Shown here piece after piece: positions 8,904 to 17,842 of a stretch of 64,000 nucleotides of DNA. Under the pieces are notes generated by a model that saw only the letters and a list, made by a program, of their open reading frames with translations, was not told the DNA's origin and did not search any database. The stretch's first letter is position 1. Every line of letters starts with the position of its first letter. Source of the DNA: Nostoc sp. FACHB-973 (GTDB lineage Bacteria; Cyanobacteriota; Cyanobacteriia; Cyanobacteriales; Nostocaceae); NCBI RefSeq assembly GCF_014698115.1, contig NZ_JACJSJ010000029.1:1-64000 (forward strand), read 5' to 3'. A program made the translations under genes and the position numbers.

Positions 8904-9197
8904 ATGAACAACACAGAAGTTCGTCAGCAAATCAACCAATATTTAGATGGATTATCTTCAGAACGCCTACAACTAGTTGCTGACTTTTTAGCATATCTAG
9001 CAGATAAGGAGAGTGAAGACGCTACCCAAGAGTTACTTGATATCCCTGGATTTATTGAATCCTTTGAAGAAGGTAAAAAAGATATTGCTGAAGGTCGGGT
9101 AAAAAGCTGGAGAACAATTCGGTCTGATGTATTTTTTACCTCCCCTGCTTCCCCTGCTTCCCCTGCCTCCCCTGCTTATCCGAGCAGTATTGAGTGA
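8904..9197 (+). CDS. Antitoxin-like protein with simple-repeat C-terminal extension
   Basis: The first 75 residues (MNNTEVRQQINQYLDGLSSERLQLVADFLAYLAD...) resemble small cyanobacterial proteins of antitoxin type that normally precede a RelE/ParE-like toxin and end near a WRTIRSDV motif. Here the frame runs past that point into a CCCCTGCTT simple repeat (9139-9179), adding FFTSPASPASPASPAYPSSIE before the stop. No toxin gene follows; a terminator comes directly after. It appears to be an orphan whose 3' end was replaced by repeat DNA. It is the last gene of the NACHT-hicAB series. Confidence 0.65.
   Translation: MNNTEVRQQINQYLDGLSSERLQLVADFLAYLADKESEDATQELLDIPGFIESFEEGKKDIAEGRVKSWRTIRSDVFFTSPASPASPASPAYPSSIE
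9139..9179. repeat. CCCCTGCTT simple-sequence repeat
   Basis: Four to five near-perfect copies of the 9-mer CCCCTGCTT/CCCCTGCCT, translated as repeated Ser-Pro-Ala at the end of the antitoxin-like gene. A similar 9-mer repeat is translated inside the RND pump at 52431-52475. Confidence 0.85.
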
Positions 9198-9234
9198 AAC
9201 CCAACAAAACCAAGAATCCTTGGTGTTGGGTTTC
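9196..9234 (+). terminator. Hairpin terminator after the NACHT-hicAB gene series
   Basis: Arms GAAACCCAACA and TGTTGGGTTTC with an inner CCAAG/CTTGG extension form a long stable stem overlapping the end of the antitoxin-like gene. There is no long U run, only TTTCGTT. It lies between convergent genes and may also act on treH transcripts from the other side. Confidence 0.6.
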
Positions 9235-9282
9235 GTTCCTGTGCTTTTGCGACTCCAAAACAAGCTTTGTGGGATTCTTGAT

Positions 9283-10797
9283 TTAAACTTTTCTCCCAGA
9301 GGCTGCTAAAAGTTCTAGAATCACTCCATTTGTCCAGCCGAAACCAACTTCATTAGAACTATATCCAAAGCAGATTTCATTGGAAACGTTGGCAGAACAG
9401 CGTTCAACATCATATTTTTCAACTAAAGTGTTGTGACGCCCGAATTCTTTAACTACCATAGCAAGGAATTTGTTGGCAATGCGATCGCCTTCTGTATGAT
9501 ATCCATAGCGATGCAGTCCAAGGACAGCTATTAATGTCAGCGGTGCCCAGCCAAAGGGGGCATCCCACTGGTTACCTGTCACACGAGTACTGGTAAAAAT
9601 TCCTCCTGGGGCTTCAAACAAAGAGAGATTTTCAACTAGGCGCTTGGCTTGGCTTTGGGAAGCAATTCCTAGCCAGAGGGGATAGAACGTTGTGGCAAAT
9701 TCATAACGCCGACGTTCGCCACTCTGGAAGTGATAGTCTAGATAAAGCCCCTGTTCTTCATCCCAAAGACATTGATCGATGCGATCGCGGCGAATCTCTG
9801 CACGTTCACGCCATTGTTGCACTAGTTCTTCGTTACCGAAAATCTCGTTAATTTGCGCCAAATCTTGTTCCATCTGATACAGCAAACTGTTCAGGCAGAC
9901 GGGAGCGTAATGGAGGATATCAGCACTGAAGGGGCCAAATCGGTTAGTGATATCGAAACCGGACTCGCGCATGGTGCGATCGCCCTTGTAAAATAGGTTG
10001 GTCAGTTCGTCGTTTTCGCGATCGTAGTAAAGACTAACGTCATAATCCTCAACCTCAAAGGTTTGGTAGTACTCCTTAACGCGATCGTAGTGGCTTTTTC
10101 CCTCCTCATCTCGCTCAGAAAACAAAACTTCCGGCGCAGGACCTTCCCCAAAAGCATAAAATCGAGATAAACCTGTTGCAGCATTCAGGTGGGGCGGTAC
10201 TACCCAGTAATAGTAAAATCGTTCTAGTAGCGGTACCGTTGACTTGAGCCACTCTTCATCCTGGGTGTGCTGGAATAGCGCCAGAACCATCATACTCAGC
10301 ACGGGCGGCTGCGATCGCGACAGCATGTAAGTCCGGTTAGAATTGAGGATAGTACCGTAGTGCTGCACTTGGTAGAGTAATTGATCTACCTGACTTTGGG
10401 CTAGTTCAAATTCTTCATCGTGCAGAAGTCCCAATAATATAAAGTAGCTGTCCCAACCATACATTTCGTTAAAACGACCACCGGGCACCACATAAGGCCC
10501 TGGCAGGTATAATAATCCATGTTCTTTAATTGCTTCGACTTCCGACGGCAAAGTGCGAATTTCAATTCTTTGCATATCCTGACGAGATAGCGATCGCTCT
10601 AACACAGATTGCACGTTAGGACAATCTTCCAAAGGTGAAATGTAGACAATCCACGGTGTTTCCGATTTGTGGTCTAGCTTAGTATCCTTTGCAGATTGTA
10701 ATAAGTGTTCGTGCGATCGCGTTAACGTTTTCCACGTTTTTTTGATATGAGCCTGCACGGCGTTAATTTGGGTGGTGGTGAGTGATGGAGTAGTCAT
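9283..10797 (-). CDS. treH: Alpha,alpha-trehalase (GH37-like)
   Basis: Hydrolyses trehalose to two glucose molecules in the cytoplasm. The 504-residue chain has both classical trehalase signatures: PGGRFNEMYGWDSYF at about 108-122 and NQWDAPFGWAPL near 415-426, in an (alpha/alpha)6-barrel. No signal peptide is visible. It is the last gene of treZ-treY-treH, the same order as the trehalose cluster of Anabaena sp. PCC 7120, where trehalase restrains trehalose build-up during drying. About 180 bp of repeat-rich DNA separates it from treY, so it may also have its own promoter. Confidence 0.93.
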   Translation of the reverse strand: MTTPSLTTTQINAVQAHIKKTWKTLTRSHEHLLQSAKDTKLDHKSETPWIVYISPLEDCPNVQSVLERSLSRQDMQRIEIRTLPSEVEAIKEHGLLYLPGPYVVPGGRFNEMYGWDSYFILLGLLHDEEFELAQSQVDQLLYQVQHYGTILNSNRTYMLSRSQPPVLSMMVLALFQHTQDEEWLKSTVPLLERFYYYWVVPPHLNAATGLSRFYAFGEGPAPEVLFSERDEEGKSHYDRVKEYYQTFEVEDYDVSLYYDRENDELTNLFYKGDRTMRESGFDITNRFGPFSADILHYAPVCLNSLLYQMEQDLAQINEIFGNEELVQQWRERAEIRRDRIDQCLWDEEQGLYLDYHFQSGERRRYEFATTFYPLWLGIASQSQAKRLVENLSLFEAPGGIFTSTRVTGNQWDAPFGWAPLTLIAVLGLHRYGYHTEGDRIANKFLAMVVKEFGRHNTLVEKYDVERCSANVSNEICFGYSSNEVGFGWTNGVILELLAASGRKV

Positions 10798-10977
10798 AAT
10801 TTGGAGTCGGAATTATTTTTAAACGCAAAGGAACGCAAAGGAAATCGCAGAGGTACGCAGAACTTTATTTCTCTGCGCCTCTGCGCGGCAGTCGCTCATG
10901 GGGGAAACCCCCTTGGCGCTAGCCTCTCCCTTTGGGAGAAGATCGCGCTGCCTTGCCTCTGCGTGAGATTTTATTTT
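10798..10977. repeat. Repeat-rich treY-treH spacer
   Basis: Contains AACGCAAAGGAACGCAAAGG facing CTCTGCGCCTCTGCGCGGC, an imperfect inverted repeat resembling the interior of the 91-bp MITE at 28862 and 34642. It is followed by an SDR with CATGGGGGAAACCCCCTTGG and CTTTGGGAGAAG. A related SDR is at about 40737-40775. No gene is seen. Confidence 0.6.
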
Positions 10978-13776
10978 TTACTCAGCACTACTAACCAATA
11001 AAGCAACTGGAAAATGCGCGAGGGCAGATGCAATAGATAATGTTTCTTTCCCCTGTAACGGTTGTTCAGTTAAGACATTTTTCCAAGATGAGGAAGTTCC
11101 AGGGGGTAATTGCAGGTGTGTATCTTGCCATACTGACTCGCCCAAGGGATCTTTTCCGGGCTGAATGAGGCGAGTGAAAAAGCGGGGTGCGATGGCGATC
11201 GCTGTTTGATTTCCTAATTGTCGCCCAAAGGCAATAATATGATTGGCGTGAGTTCCGTGAATTTCTAAAGGCTGATAATCTCCGTCTTGGAATAATGAGA
11301 GATAATCTTTTCTGGCTTTGAGTAATTGCGCCGTTAAAAACAGTTTAATTCTACCGTCGTTTTTGTGATTTAGCAACTCTTGAATTAATCCCAAAATGTC
11401 AGTTTTGATTTGCTCTTTAATGGTGCTTAAATAACTGCGGCGCTGTTCAAAATCTACGGGACGGCGGTTATCTGGATCGACTAAACTTAATTCCCAAAGT
11501 TCCGTTCCCTGATAAAAATCAGGTACGCCGGGTGCGATAGCCTTGAGTAGAGTTTGGGAAAGGGAATTGAACATTCCATAATAGGCAATTCGCTGTTGAA
11601 GGGGATGAAAAGCTTCGAGAAATTGCCCAGAAATTGCAGGATTGAGGACTTTTTCTACAAAGGAAGTACAAGCTTCTTCATATTCGCTATCAGGCCGTAA
11701 CCATGCAGTATGGACTTTCGCTTCTCGAATTGCTTTAATCATATATTCCTTCACCCGTTCGACGAAAGATTCGTGTTCTGCTTCGGCAAAGGGGAATGCA
11801 CCTATTAATGTTTGATAGAGAAAATACTCATCATTGCGATCGGGCATGGCAAATCCTTGGCGAATGCTGCGATGTCCTTGATTATAATGACTCCAAATGT
11901 TGACTTGTTCTTCCCATTCTTCCGGCAATTCTGACAATACATTTAACCTTGCTCGCACATCTTCGCCGCGTTTGGTGTCGTGGGTGGCTGTGGTGTTCAT
12001 GGTGTAAGGCCATGTTGCTTGGTGCTTTTGGTTAAAACTGTGAAAGTCAGCTACAGAAATGCCAAAATGACTCGGATTTCCTCCCACTTCATTGAGTGAT
12101 AACAAACGATTGTAAACATATAATGTTGTGTCTTCCACGCCTTTGGCCATCAATGGACCACTGTATTGCTGCATCCGCAAGACAAAATATATCCACTGTT
12201 CACGTTCTGTTTGAGAAAGAGAATTATCAAATTCCAGCAGCATCAACTTTTCAATAAAATTTAATTCATGCTGCAACAAAGGTACTTGTTCTTTGGCTTG
12301 ATTAATTACGTTTTGAATGGTGAGTTGATCGCTCTCTCCAATTCCATCGGGGGTAATATAAGTCCGGTAAATGGGGAACACTGTCAAAACTTCTGCGATC
12401 GCTCTTTTGAGTCCATTCACAGTAAAGTCATTGCCGTAGCGATATTTGCTGGAAATATTCTTTAAGAGGAGAGCTAAATTATCTATGTCACCTGCTAAGT
12501 TCTTTTCTAATATTAGCTGCTTTTTCTCTTTTACCAGCGATGCATAATCTACTCTCGTACTGATAAATGCATGGTAAATTTTATCAAACCACAATTCTGC
12601 TTCTTTATCACAAAAGACGCCATTGATATAGTTCAAAAAGTCGTATCCGGACGTACCTTCAATCTGCCAATTTTCCGGTAAATCTTCCGTGAGTTCCAAG
12701 ATTTTCTCAACGGTAATATAAACATCTCCGGTCTTTTCCCGCAGTCTTTCTAGATATTGGATTGGGTTATAAAGTCCATCAATATGGTCAATGCGTAAAC
12801 CTGTAAATTTACCTTCTGCAACTAACTTTTCAATGAAACTATGGGTATTATTAAAGACTCGCAGTTCTTCAACTTTTACAGAAATCAATTCATTGACAGT
12901 AAAAAATCGGCGATAGTTCATTTCTTCCGCCCCGACCTTCCAGAAAGCGAGACGATAAAATTGGTCGTTGAGTAAATCATCTAGGGGATTAAAGCTTTCG
13001 GAATTGCCAGGTTCTCCATTAAAAGTTTTGAGGTTTTCGTGAATGAACTCGCGGATTAAATCATTTGTGGTGTAGATTTCCCAAACTAATCCTTTGATAA
13101 ATGCAATCTGGTCTTGTCGCTGTTTACCAGCAACTTCTGAAGGCACATTTTTGAGAATATAAAGAATCCCCAATAGCTTAATAAAATCGGGATGATTCCG
13201 CCCCAATGTCCGCGTCAGTTTACCAAGATTATAAGTAAGAAACTTTGTGTATGATTCTAACCGCAACGGCAACTTCAAACTGTAATAATTAACAGTTAAG
13301 CCGTTTTGTTCGTATTGCAGTTGAATGTGTCCATTTTCTAGGGATACACCATAGAAATCTCCCAGTAGAGGAGCGAGAATTCGTTCTTGGCGATCGCCAA
13401 ATGGCACATTCCAAGAAAGATCGAAGTAATCAGTATAGCTGGAATCCGGCCCGTGTTCCAAGATATCCATTAAATACTCATTTTCGCTGCTATAAGCCAT
13501 GTGGTTAGGCACAATATCTTGTAACCAACCCATTTCCAGAGATTGTATTTCACTAATTAATGCATCAAAGGACTCATTAGTTCCCAGTTCCGGGTTGAGT
13601 TGAGTGGGATCTACTATATCGTAGCCATGCGTACTACCAGATCGCGCTTTGAAAATTGGCGAAGCATATAAATCGGAAATGCCTAAATCTGCCAGATAAG
13701 TGGCGATCGCTTTTGCATCTTCAAAGCCAAACTGAGGGGTAAACTGAATTCGATAAGTTGCTCTTGGAATTCGCAT
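10978..13776 (-). CDS. treY: Maltooligosyl trehalose synthase
   Basis: A GH13 enzyme that isomerises the reducing-end alpha-1,4 linkage of maltooligosaccharides to alpha,alpha-1,1, giving maltooligosyl trehalose. 932 residues, slightly long for the family. MRIPRATYRIQFTPQFGFEDA opens the barrel; DIVPNHMAYSSEN is conserved region I, LRIDHIDGLYNP (about 330) contains the catalytic aspartate, TVEKIL the acid/base glutamate, and TTATHDTKRGEDVRAR (about 590) the third acidic residue. It acts before TreZ, which is encoded just upstream on the same strand. The ATG at 13776 is directly followed by the family-typical start. Confidence 0.96.
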   Translation of the reverse strand: MRIPRATYRIQFTPQFGFEDAKAIATYLADLGISDLYASPIFKARSGSTHGYDIVDPTQLNPELGTNESFDALISEIQSLEMGWLQDIVPNHMAYSSENEYLMDILEHGPDSSYTDYFDLSWNVPFGDRQERILAPLLGDFYGVSLENGHIQLQYEQNGLTVNYYSLKLPLRLESYTKFLTYNLGKLTRTLGRNHPDFIKLLGILYILKNVPSEVAGKQRQDQIAFIKGLVWEIYTTNDLIREFIHENLKTFNGEPGNSESFNPLDDLLNDQFYRLAFWKVGAEEMNYRRFFTVNELISVKVEELRVFNNTHSFIEKLVAEGKFTGLRIDHIDGLYNPIQYLERLREKTGDVYITVEKILELTEDLPENWQIEGTSGYDFLNYINGVFCDKEAELWFDKIYHAFISTRVDYASLVKEKKQLILEKNLAGDIDNLALLLKNISSKYRYGNDFTVNGLKRAIAEVLTVFPIYRTYITPDGIGESDQLTIQNVINQAKEQVPLLQHELNFIEKLMLLEFDNSLSQTEREQWIYFVLRMQQYSGPLMAKGVEDTTLYVYNRLLSLNEVGGNPSHFGISVADFHSFNQKHQATWPYTMNTTATHDTKRGEDVRARLNVLSELPEEWEEQVNIWSHYNQGHRSIRQGFAMPDRNDEYFLYQTLIGAFPFAEAEHESFVERVKEYMIKAIREAKVHTAWLRPDSEYEEACTSFVEKVLNPAISGQFLEAFHPLQQRIAYYGMFNSLSQTLLKAIAPGVPDFYQGTELWELSLVDPDNRRPVDFEQRRSYLSTIKEQIKTDILGLIQELLNHKNDGRIKLFLTAQLLKARKDYLSLFQDGDYQPLEIHGTHANHIIAFGRQLGNQTAIAIAPRFFTRLIQPGKDPLGESVWQDTHLQLPPGTSSSWKNVLTEQPLQGKETLSIASALAHFPVALLVSSAE

Positions 13777-13803
13777 ATTTGTTTCTTGTGGGAGTTTTGA
13801 GTG

Positions 13804-13978
13804 ATGAGTTAGGAGTTAGGAGTTGGGAGTTGGGAGTTGAGAGTTGGGAGTTAGAAATTGAGAGTTGAGAGTTTGAGCTTTTCAAGCTCAACAGTGAACC
13901 TCTGAGCTTAAACGTTGAACCTTTAAGGCTAATTCTTAACTCTTAACTCCTAACTCCTAACTCCTAACTCCTAACTCC
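13804..13978. repeat. STRR cluster between treZ and treY
   Basis: Heptamer-type repeats: GAGTTGGGAGTTGGGAGTTG on one side (about 13804-13870) and TAACTCCTAACTCCTAACTC on the other (about 13935-13978), which can pair as an imperfect hairpin in the treZ-treY intergenic transcript. Such repeats could act as a stabiliser or partial attenuator; that is inference. Confidence 0.8.
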
Positions 13979-15826
13979 CTACTCCCCTTCATACAGTACT
14001 AAACTAATGGGTTGCAATTTCACTTCTTCTCCCGCAGAGAGATATTCGGGGGTTTGAGAACCAGATCCAGACCATGAGGTATCTGCCGAATCTAATAGTT
14101 TATGAGCATTGTTTTTAATTGGTAGAGTTACTGTTACTGGAGACGAGTTGAAATTCAATACAAATATTAGTTGACTCGTTTCACACCAACGACGGACGAT
14201 AACTAATTGCTTGTCTTCATCGCTAGTGGCTTGAATGAAATTGCGGTCTTGGTTAAGAAGTGCTGGATGGGTTTTGCGTAAATTAATTAATTGGCGATAC
14301 CAATCCCACAAAATTTTGTGGTTACCTTCGTTGCGTAATTCCCAGTTAACTTTACAGCTTAAGAAAGTTTCCGCAGATTCTGGATCTGGAGGATCGTCTT
14401 CATAGTGAAATGGTTCAAATTCTTCTTTGCGTCCGGCTCGAACTGCTTGAATTAAATCTGGATCGGAGTGACTAACAAAATACATAAAAGGTGCGGTTTC
14501 GCCGTATTCTTCTCCCATGAATAACAACGGCAAATAAGGTGACAGCAACACAGCACCAGCGGCTAATTTTAATCCTTCAAAAGAGATGCGCTCGGTGAGG
14601 CGTTCTCCTTTCATTTGGTTGCCGATTTGATCGTGATTTTGGATGCAGATTAAAAACTGTGATAAAGGGCGATCGCGGCAAGATACGCCATGAAATCGTC
14701 TGCGATCGGGCGAGTATTTCCAATCATAAACAAAAGTGTCTTCATAAGCTTTTGCTAAATCAGCAAATTTCCCAAAATCTTGATAATATCCTTGGCGATC
14801 GCCTGTTAAAACTGTATGCAATGCATGGTGGAAATCATCAGCCCACTGAGCATCGAGTCCATAGCCACCGAATTCTACCGGACGAATTATTTGCGGATTA
14901 TTTAAATCACTTTCGGCTATTAAATGGCGTTTCCATCTTTGCCCTTGTTCTGAAAAATGATGAACTGCTTCCGCCAATTCCCACAAAAAATGCTTCGCTC
15001 CTAAGTCATAAATTGCTTGAATTGCATCTAACCGCAATGCATCAATGTGAAATTCGCCCAACCAATAAAGCGCATTTTGGATAAAATAATTTCGCACCCC
15101 CTGACTGTGGGCGTCATCGAAATTCATCGCATTACCCCAGGGCGTTTTGTAGGTTGCGGTAAAATAGGGGGCGAACTGACTCATATAATTACCTTCTGGC
15201 CCAAAGTGGTTGTACACCACATCCAGCACAACAGCAATGCCGTTTTCGTGACAAGCATTCACCAGTTGTTTCAAGTCGGCTGGGGTACCGTAGGAATTTT
15301 GTACAGCATAAGGATAAACACCGTCATAGCCCCAGTTACGATATGCCAAAGCAGGCTCAATATGCGTATCTCCAGGAAACTGGGAAATGGGCATAATTTC
15401 AATAGCATTAATTCCCAATTCTCGTAGTTGGGGTAAGCGGGGAATAATGGCGGTGAAAGTCCCTTCAGGGGTGAATGTCCCGACATGAAGTTCATAAAAA
15501 ATCATCGACTCTACAGGAATTCCAGCCCATGCTTCATCAGTCCAGTTAAAATGGCGATCGACAATTTGAGAAGGGCCATGCACGCCTTCAGGTTGATACT
15601 GCGACGCCGGGTCAGGAAAGGCGTTTTGTTCATTCAGGACATAACGATACAGCGTACCTGGATACACATCATTCACCTTCGTTTGCCAGTATCCCTCTGG
15701 TTGAGGTTTAAGCGCAATTACCTGCGGTTCTGGCGTCAAAATTTGCACAGCAACGCTATCCAACGTTGGAGACCAAACTGTAAATTCACACTCTCCGTTA
15801 CCCAAATAATTAGCACCAATTCTCAC
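13979..15826 (-). CDS. treZ: Malto-oligosyltrehalose trehalohydrolase
   Basis: A GH13 enzyme that releases trehalose from maltooligosyl trehalose made by TreY. 615 residues: N-terminal beta domain MRIGANYLGNGECEFTVWSPTLDSV, barrel motifs YELHVGTFTPEGTF, VVLDVVYNHFGPEGNYM (region I), DALRLDAIQAI with the nucleophile aspartate, HLIAESDLN with the acid glutamate, and ICIQNHDQIGN (region IV). First gene of treZ-treY-treH. In related Nostocales this cluster is induced by dehydration; no specific operator was recognised here. Confidence 0.96.
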   Translation of the reverse strand: MRIGANYLGNGECEFTVWSPTLDSVAVQILTPEPQVIALKPQPEGYWQTKVNDVYPGTLYRYVLNEQNAFPDPASQYQPEGVHGPSQIVDRHFNWTDEAWAGIPVESMIFYELHVGTFTPEGTFTAIIPRLPQLRELGINAIEIMPISQFPGDTHIEPALAYRNWGYDGVYPYAVQNSYGTPADLKQLVNACHENGIAVVLDVVYNHFGPEGNYMSQFAPYFTATYKTPWGNAMNFDDAHSQGVRNYFIQNALYWLGEFHIDALRLDAIQAIYDLGAKHFLWELAEAVHHFSEQGQRWKRHLIAESDLNNPQIIRPVEFGGYGLDAQWADDFHHALHTVLTGDRQGYYQDFGKFADLAKAYEDTFVYDWKYSPDRRRFHGVSCRDRPLSQFLICIQNHDQIGNQMKGERLTERISFEGLKLAAGAVLLSPYLPLLFMGEEYGETAPFMYFVSHSDPDLIQAVRAGRKEEFEPFHYEDDPPDPESAETFLSCKVNWELRNEGNHKILWDWYRQLINLRKTHPALLNQDRNFIQATSDEDKQLVIVRRWCETSQLIFVLNFNSSPVTVTLPIKNNAHKLLDSADTSWSGSGSQTPEYLSAGEEVKLQPISLVLYEGE

Positions 15827-16129
15827 GCAGATTCTCCCCTTGAATAATGTTTTGTGCTGTATTTTGGCGTGAAGGTAATTTTATGTTGTTACAGGATATT
15901 TACAAACACGCCAAATAGGATCATGGTTGTTCTACCAGGCTTTTTACTAGCACCTGGAGGGGGATTTTTTACTAGAATAAATTCTATCTAATGATTAATT
16001 TTAGCCAGGGCGAATGGAATTCGCGGCTACACAGGCTTAGTCCGCCTCCGCGGACTAAGAGAAAAATTTGCTGTATTATTCAAAACTCTCCGCGTCTTTG
16101 CGTCTCCCCTCAAGCCAGCACAGCTACTT
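15827..16129. other. treZ upstream region with SDR
   Basis: Holds the presumed treZ promoter, which was not resolved. It includes an SDR at about 16010-16060 (GGAATTCGCGGCTACACAGG then a CCGC/GCGG hairpin with TTAGTCCGCCTCCGCGGACTAA) and a GC-poor stretch. No gene is supported. Confidence 0.5.
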
Positions 16130-16534
16130 CTACGGCTTGCAGCTGCCATCAACACAGTATGCTGATTCATAAGTACTAGAACGCTTGCCAAAAATAGTGT
16201 AGCGGTTATCGCGGATTTGTTCGTAAAAGCGATCGCCAGCCCATTTCATCCCCGGTAACGCCCGATAAGCGTCTACAAATATACTTCCTACTGGTAATAA
16301 GCGACCAATTTCTTCTGCTGCATTACTACCTTGCCAACGTCTTTGAGGCTCATTACCATCAATTAAAATCATTCCCTGTTCGCAATCTTGGGCTGTAATT
16401 CCCCACTCTAAAAGTCTCTGTTCATCTTGCATGGGAGTGTATTGAAACACCTTTCCCTTGTCTAAGTTTTCTAGTAATTGTACTAAAGTAACGCAGAGAT
16501 TACAATTTCCGTCGTAGATTACGTAGTAAGTCAT
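16130..16534 (-). CDS. DCC-family thiol-disulfide oxidoreductase (DUF393)
   Basis: A 134-residue protein beginning MTYYVIYDGNCNLC; the DxxCxxC motif at residues 8-14 defines the DUF393/DCC family, which has a thioredoxin-like fold and presumed redox function. Further family features are the AL(PGM)KW-like segment YRALPGMKWAGDRFY and a C-terminal tail with one more cysteine. Cytoplasmic, no signal peptide. The natural partner is unknown. The final residues (ESAYCVDGSCKP) hold two cysteines, an additional possible redox pair. Confidence 0.88.
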   Translation of the reverse strand: MTYYVIYDGNCNLCVTLVQLLENLDKGKVFQYTPMQDEQRLLEWGITAQDCEQGMILIDGNEPQRRWQGSNAAEEIGRLLPVGSIFVDAYRALPGMKWAGDRFYEQIRDNRYTIFGKRSSTYESAYCVDGSCKP

Positions 16535-16589
16535 GGAAATAAAAGTCTGTTTGCAATGATGTCTTTAAACTAACATCTTTATACTATGT

Positions 16590-16778
16590 TCATTTAACTC
16601 GGTAGGATTCAAAAATGATACTTTCTACTACACGTTGATGTTGCATAATCTTTTCTGGCCAAGTCGTGGGTTTTGTTTCTAAAAAAGTAACAAAGACTCT
16701 GCTTTCAGTAATGCCTTGTGGTGTTTGGGCTAGTTCGATTTTGCAGTTTTTATAAATTCCTTCAATGGTTTGTAGCAT
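16590..16778 (-). CDS. Small conserved-type hypothetical protein
   Basis: A 62-residue protein, MLQTIEGIYKNCKIELAQTP..., with a two-strand beginning followed by a basic C-terminal helix. The I-E-G-I-Y-K-x-G/C-K-I-E-L pattern resembles the small DUF104/AF2212-type antitoxin-like proteins that accompany PIN toxins, but the match is weak and no toxin is adjacent. A well-placed GGAG (TAGGAGCTAAACAATAATG) supports the start. It lies upstream of the DCC protein on the same strand with a 55-bp gap. Confidence 0.55.
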   Translation of the reverse strand: MLQTIEGIYKNCKIELAQTPQGITESRVFVTFLETKPTTWPEKIMQHQRVVESIIFESYRVK

Positions 16779-16835
16779 TATTGTTTAGCTCCTATCTAAT
16801 TTCAGCGATCGCTTACAACATAATTCCAGATGTGT

Positions 16836-17160
16836 GTATTTTAATCGATGATTTTTATCTGCGCCCATATACACAACGTAGGGGCACGGCATTGCCGTGC
16901 CCTGCAACCCATGTGTCATCTCAACGAGAAACAATACTGCTTTGCACAGTGCGTATTATAGCGGTTCCCATTCAGATGCGGTACAACATTATGTCGCCAG
17001 GTGTAGGGGCACGGCACTGCCGTGCCCCTACAGGTGTACCTCACGCTTGTCGGTAAACGCTATACATTTGAATGATACTCACTACTCTATGGCAAGTTGC
17101 AAATAAAATCTTGGGTGTGCTGAACAGTTCTATCAGGGCACAACAATGTTGTGCCCCTAC
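16836..17160. repeat. RAYT-flanking repeat block, left copy
   Basis: Two modules that recur on the other side of the RAYT. Module A (16836-16966) starts TGTGTATTTTAATCGATGAT and contains a REP hairpin with arms GGGGCACGGCA and TGCCGTGCCC. Module D (about 17068-17160) includes AAATAAAATCTTGGGTGTGC and ends in a REP palindrome with arms GGGCACAACA/TGTTGTGCCC (17135-17160). Between them is a further REP (about 17001-17032) with arms GTAGGGGCACGGCA and TGCCGTGCCCCTAC. No gene is supported. Confidence 0.85.
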
Positions 17161-17215
17161 CAATTGTTACATCCCAACGCGAATTGATATTTATGAAATA
17201 ACACACGATTTTTAA

Positions 17216-17812
17216 TCAAAAAGGGATATCAAAAAGCAAATCTTGATCATCAGAATTATGTTGCGGGTTTTCTGGATCATCTGCCCAACGCTGAGGATTA
17301 TTTAAAATATATTCTCGGATGTTATCTACAGATTTTTGCTCTCTGCCAATGTGTTCGTAAAAATTGCGTTGCCAGATTGATTGTCCTTTGGTCTGCCAAA
17401 TTATATTAATGCGTTTGCTGACAACACCTTTATAGCTGCGAATAATTGTAGAAATAGAACCATTTACAGGGTTAGCGAATTTTTCTGTGTTGTGGTCAAC
17501 ATGTTGATTGAGGGCACAACAATGTTGTGCCCCTACGGGTTTGTTGATGATGATTAAGATGCCGTGTAGATGGTTAGGCATGACTACAAAGGTATCTAAT
17601 TCAACGTGGGGAAAATGATCGGGTATTGTTTGCCAGCAGTTGAAGGCAATATGACCTAAAGAATTTAATTGCATTTCCCCCTTAACCACATTACCAAATA
17701 AACATTGCCGCGCTTTGGTGCAAATGGTGATGAAATATGCACCAGGTTGGGTGTAATCGTACCCTTTCAAGCGAATAGAATGGCGGTGGTGTTTTTGTGG
17801 ATCATAGGGCAT
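17216..17812 (-). CDS. REP-associated tyrosine transposase (RAYT, Y1/HUH family)
   Basis: A 198-residue single-copy-type transposase (TnpA_REP) that processes REP palindromes as single-stranded DNA. HRHSIRLKGYDYTQPGAYFITICTKARQCLFG is the family start, VVMPNHLHGILIII carries the HxH metal-binding motif near residues 80-82, and NIREYILNNPQRW near 165-177 contains the catalytic tyrosine. Residues about 92-101 (KPVGAQHCCAL) are encoded by a REP palindrome (17511-17536) identical in its 26 bp to the one at 17135-17160, so the gene carries its own target element in frame. The domain ends remain intact and it may still be active. REP arrays flank it on both sides, the classic setting of these genes. 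Confidence 0.9.
   Translation of the reverse strand: MPYDPQKHHRHSIRLKGYDYTQPGAYFITICTKARQCLFGNVVKGEMQLNSLGHIAFNCWQTIPDHFPHVELDTFVVMPNHLHGILIIINKPVGAQHCCALNQHVDHNTEKFANPVNGSISTIIRSYKGVVSKRINIIWQTKGQSIWQRNFYEHIGREQKSVDNIREYILNNPQRWADDPENPQHNSDDQDLLFDIPF
17511..17536. repeat. REP palindrome inside the RAYT coding region
   Basis: A 26-bp element with arms GGGCACAACA and TGTTGTGCCC followed by CTAC, identical to 17135-17160 and one or two bases from 18154-18179. It falls between the HxH motif and the catalytic tyrosine helix. Confidence 0.9.
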
Positions 17813-17842
17813 TAGTTTTTACATACAATTGTTAGCAATATC

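Noticed and set aside
14659-15427. Plus-strand frames opposite treZ (141 and 126 codons)
   Set aside because: They are antisense to a strongly conserved enzyme and show no family features.
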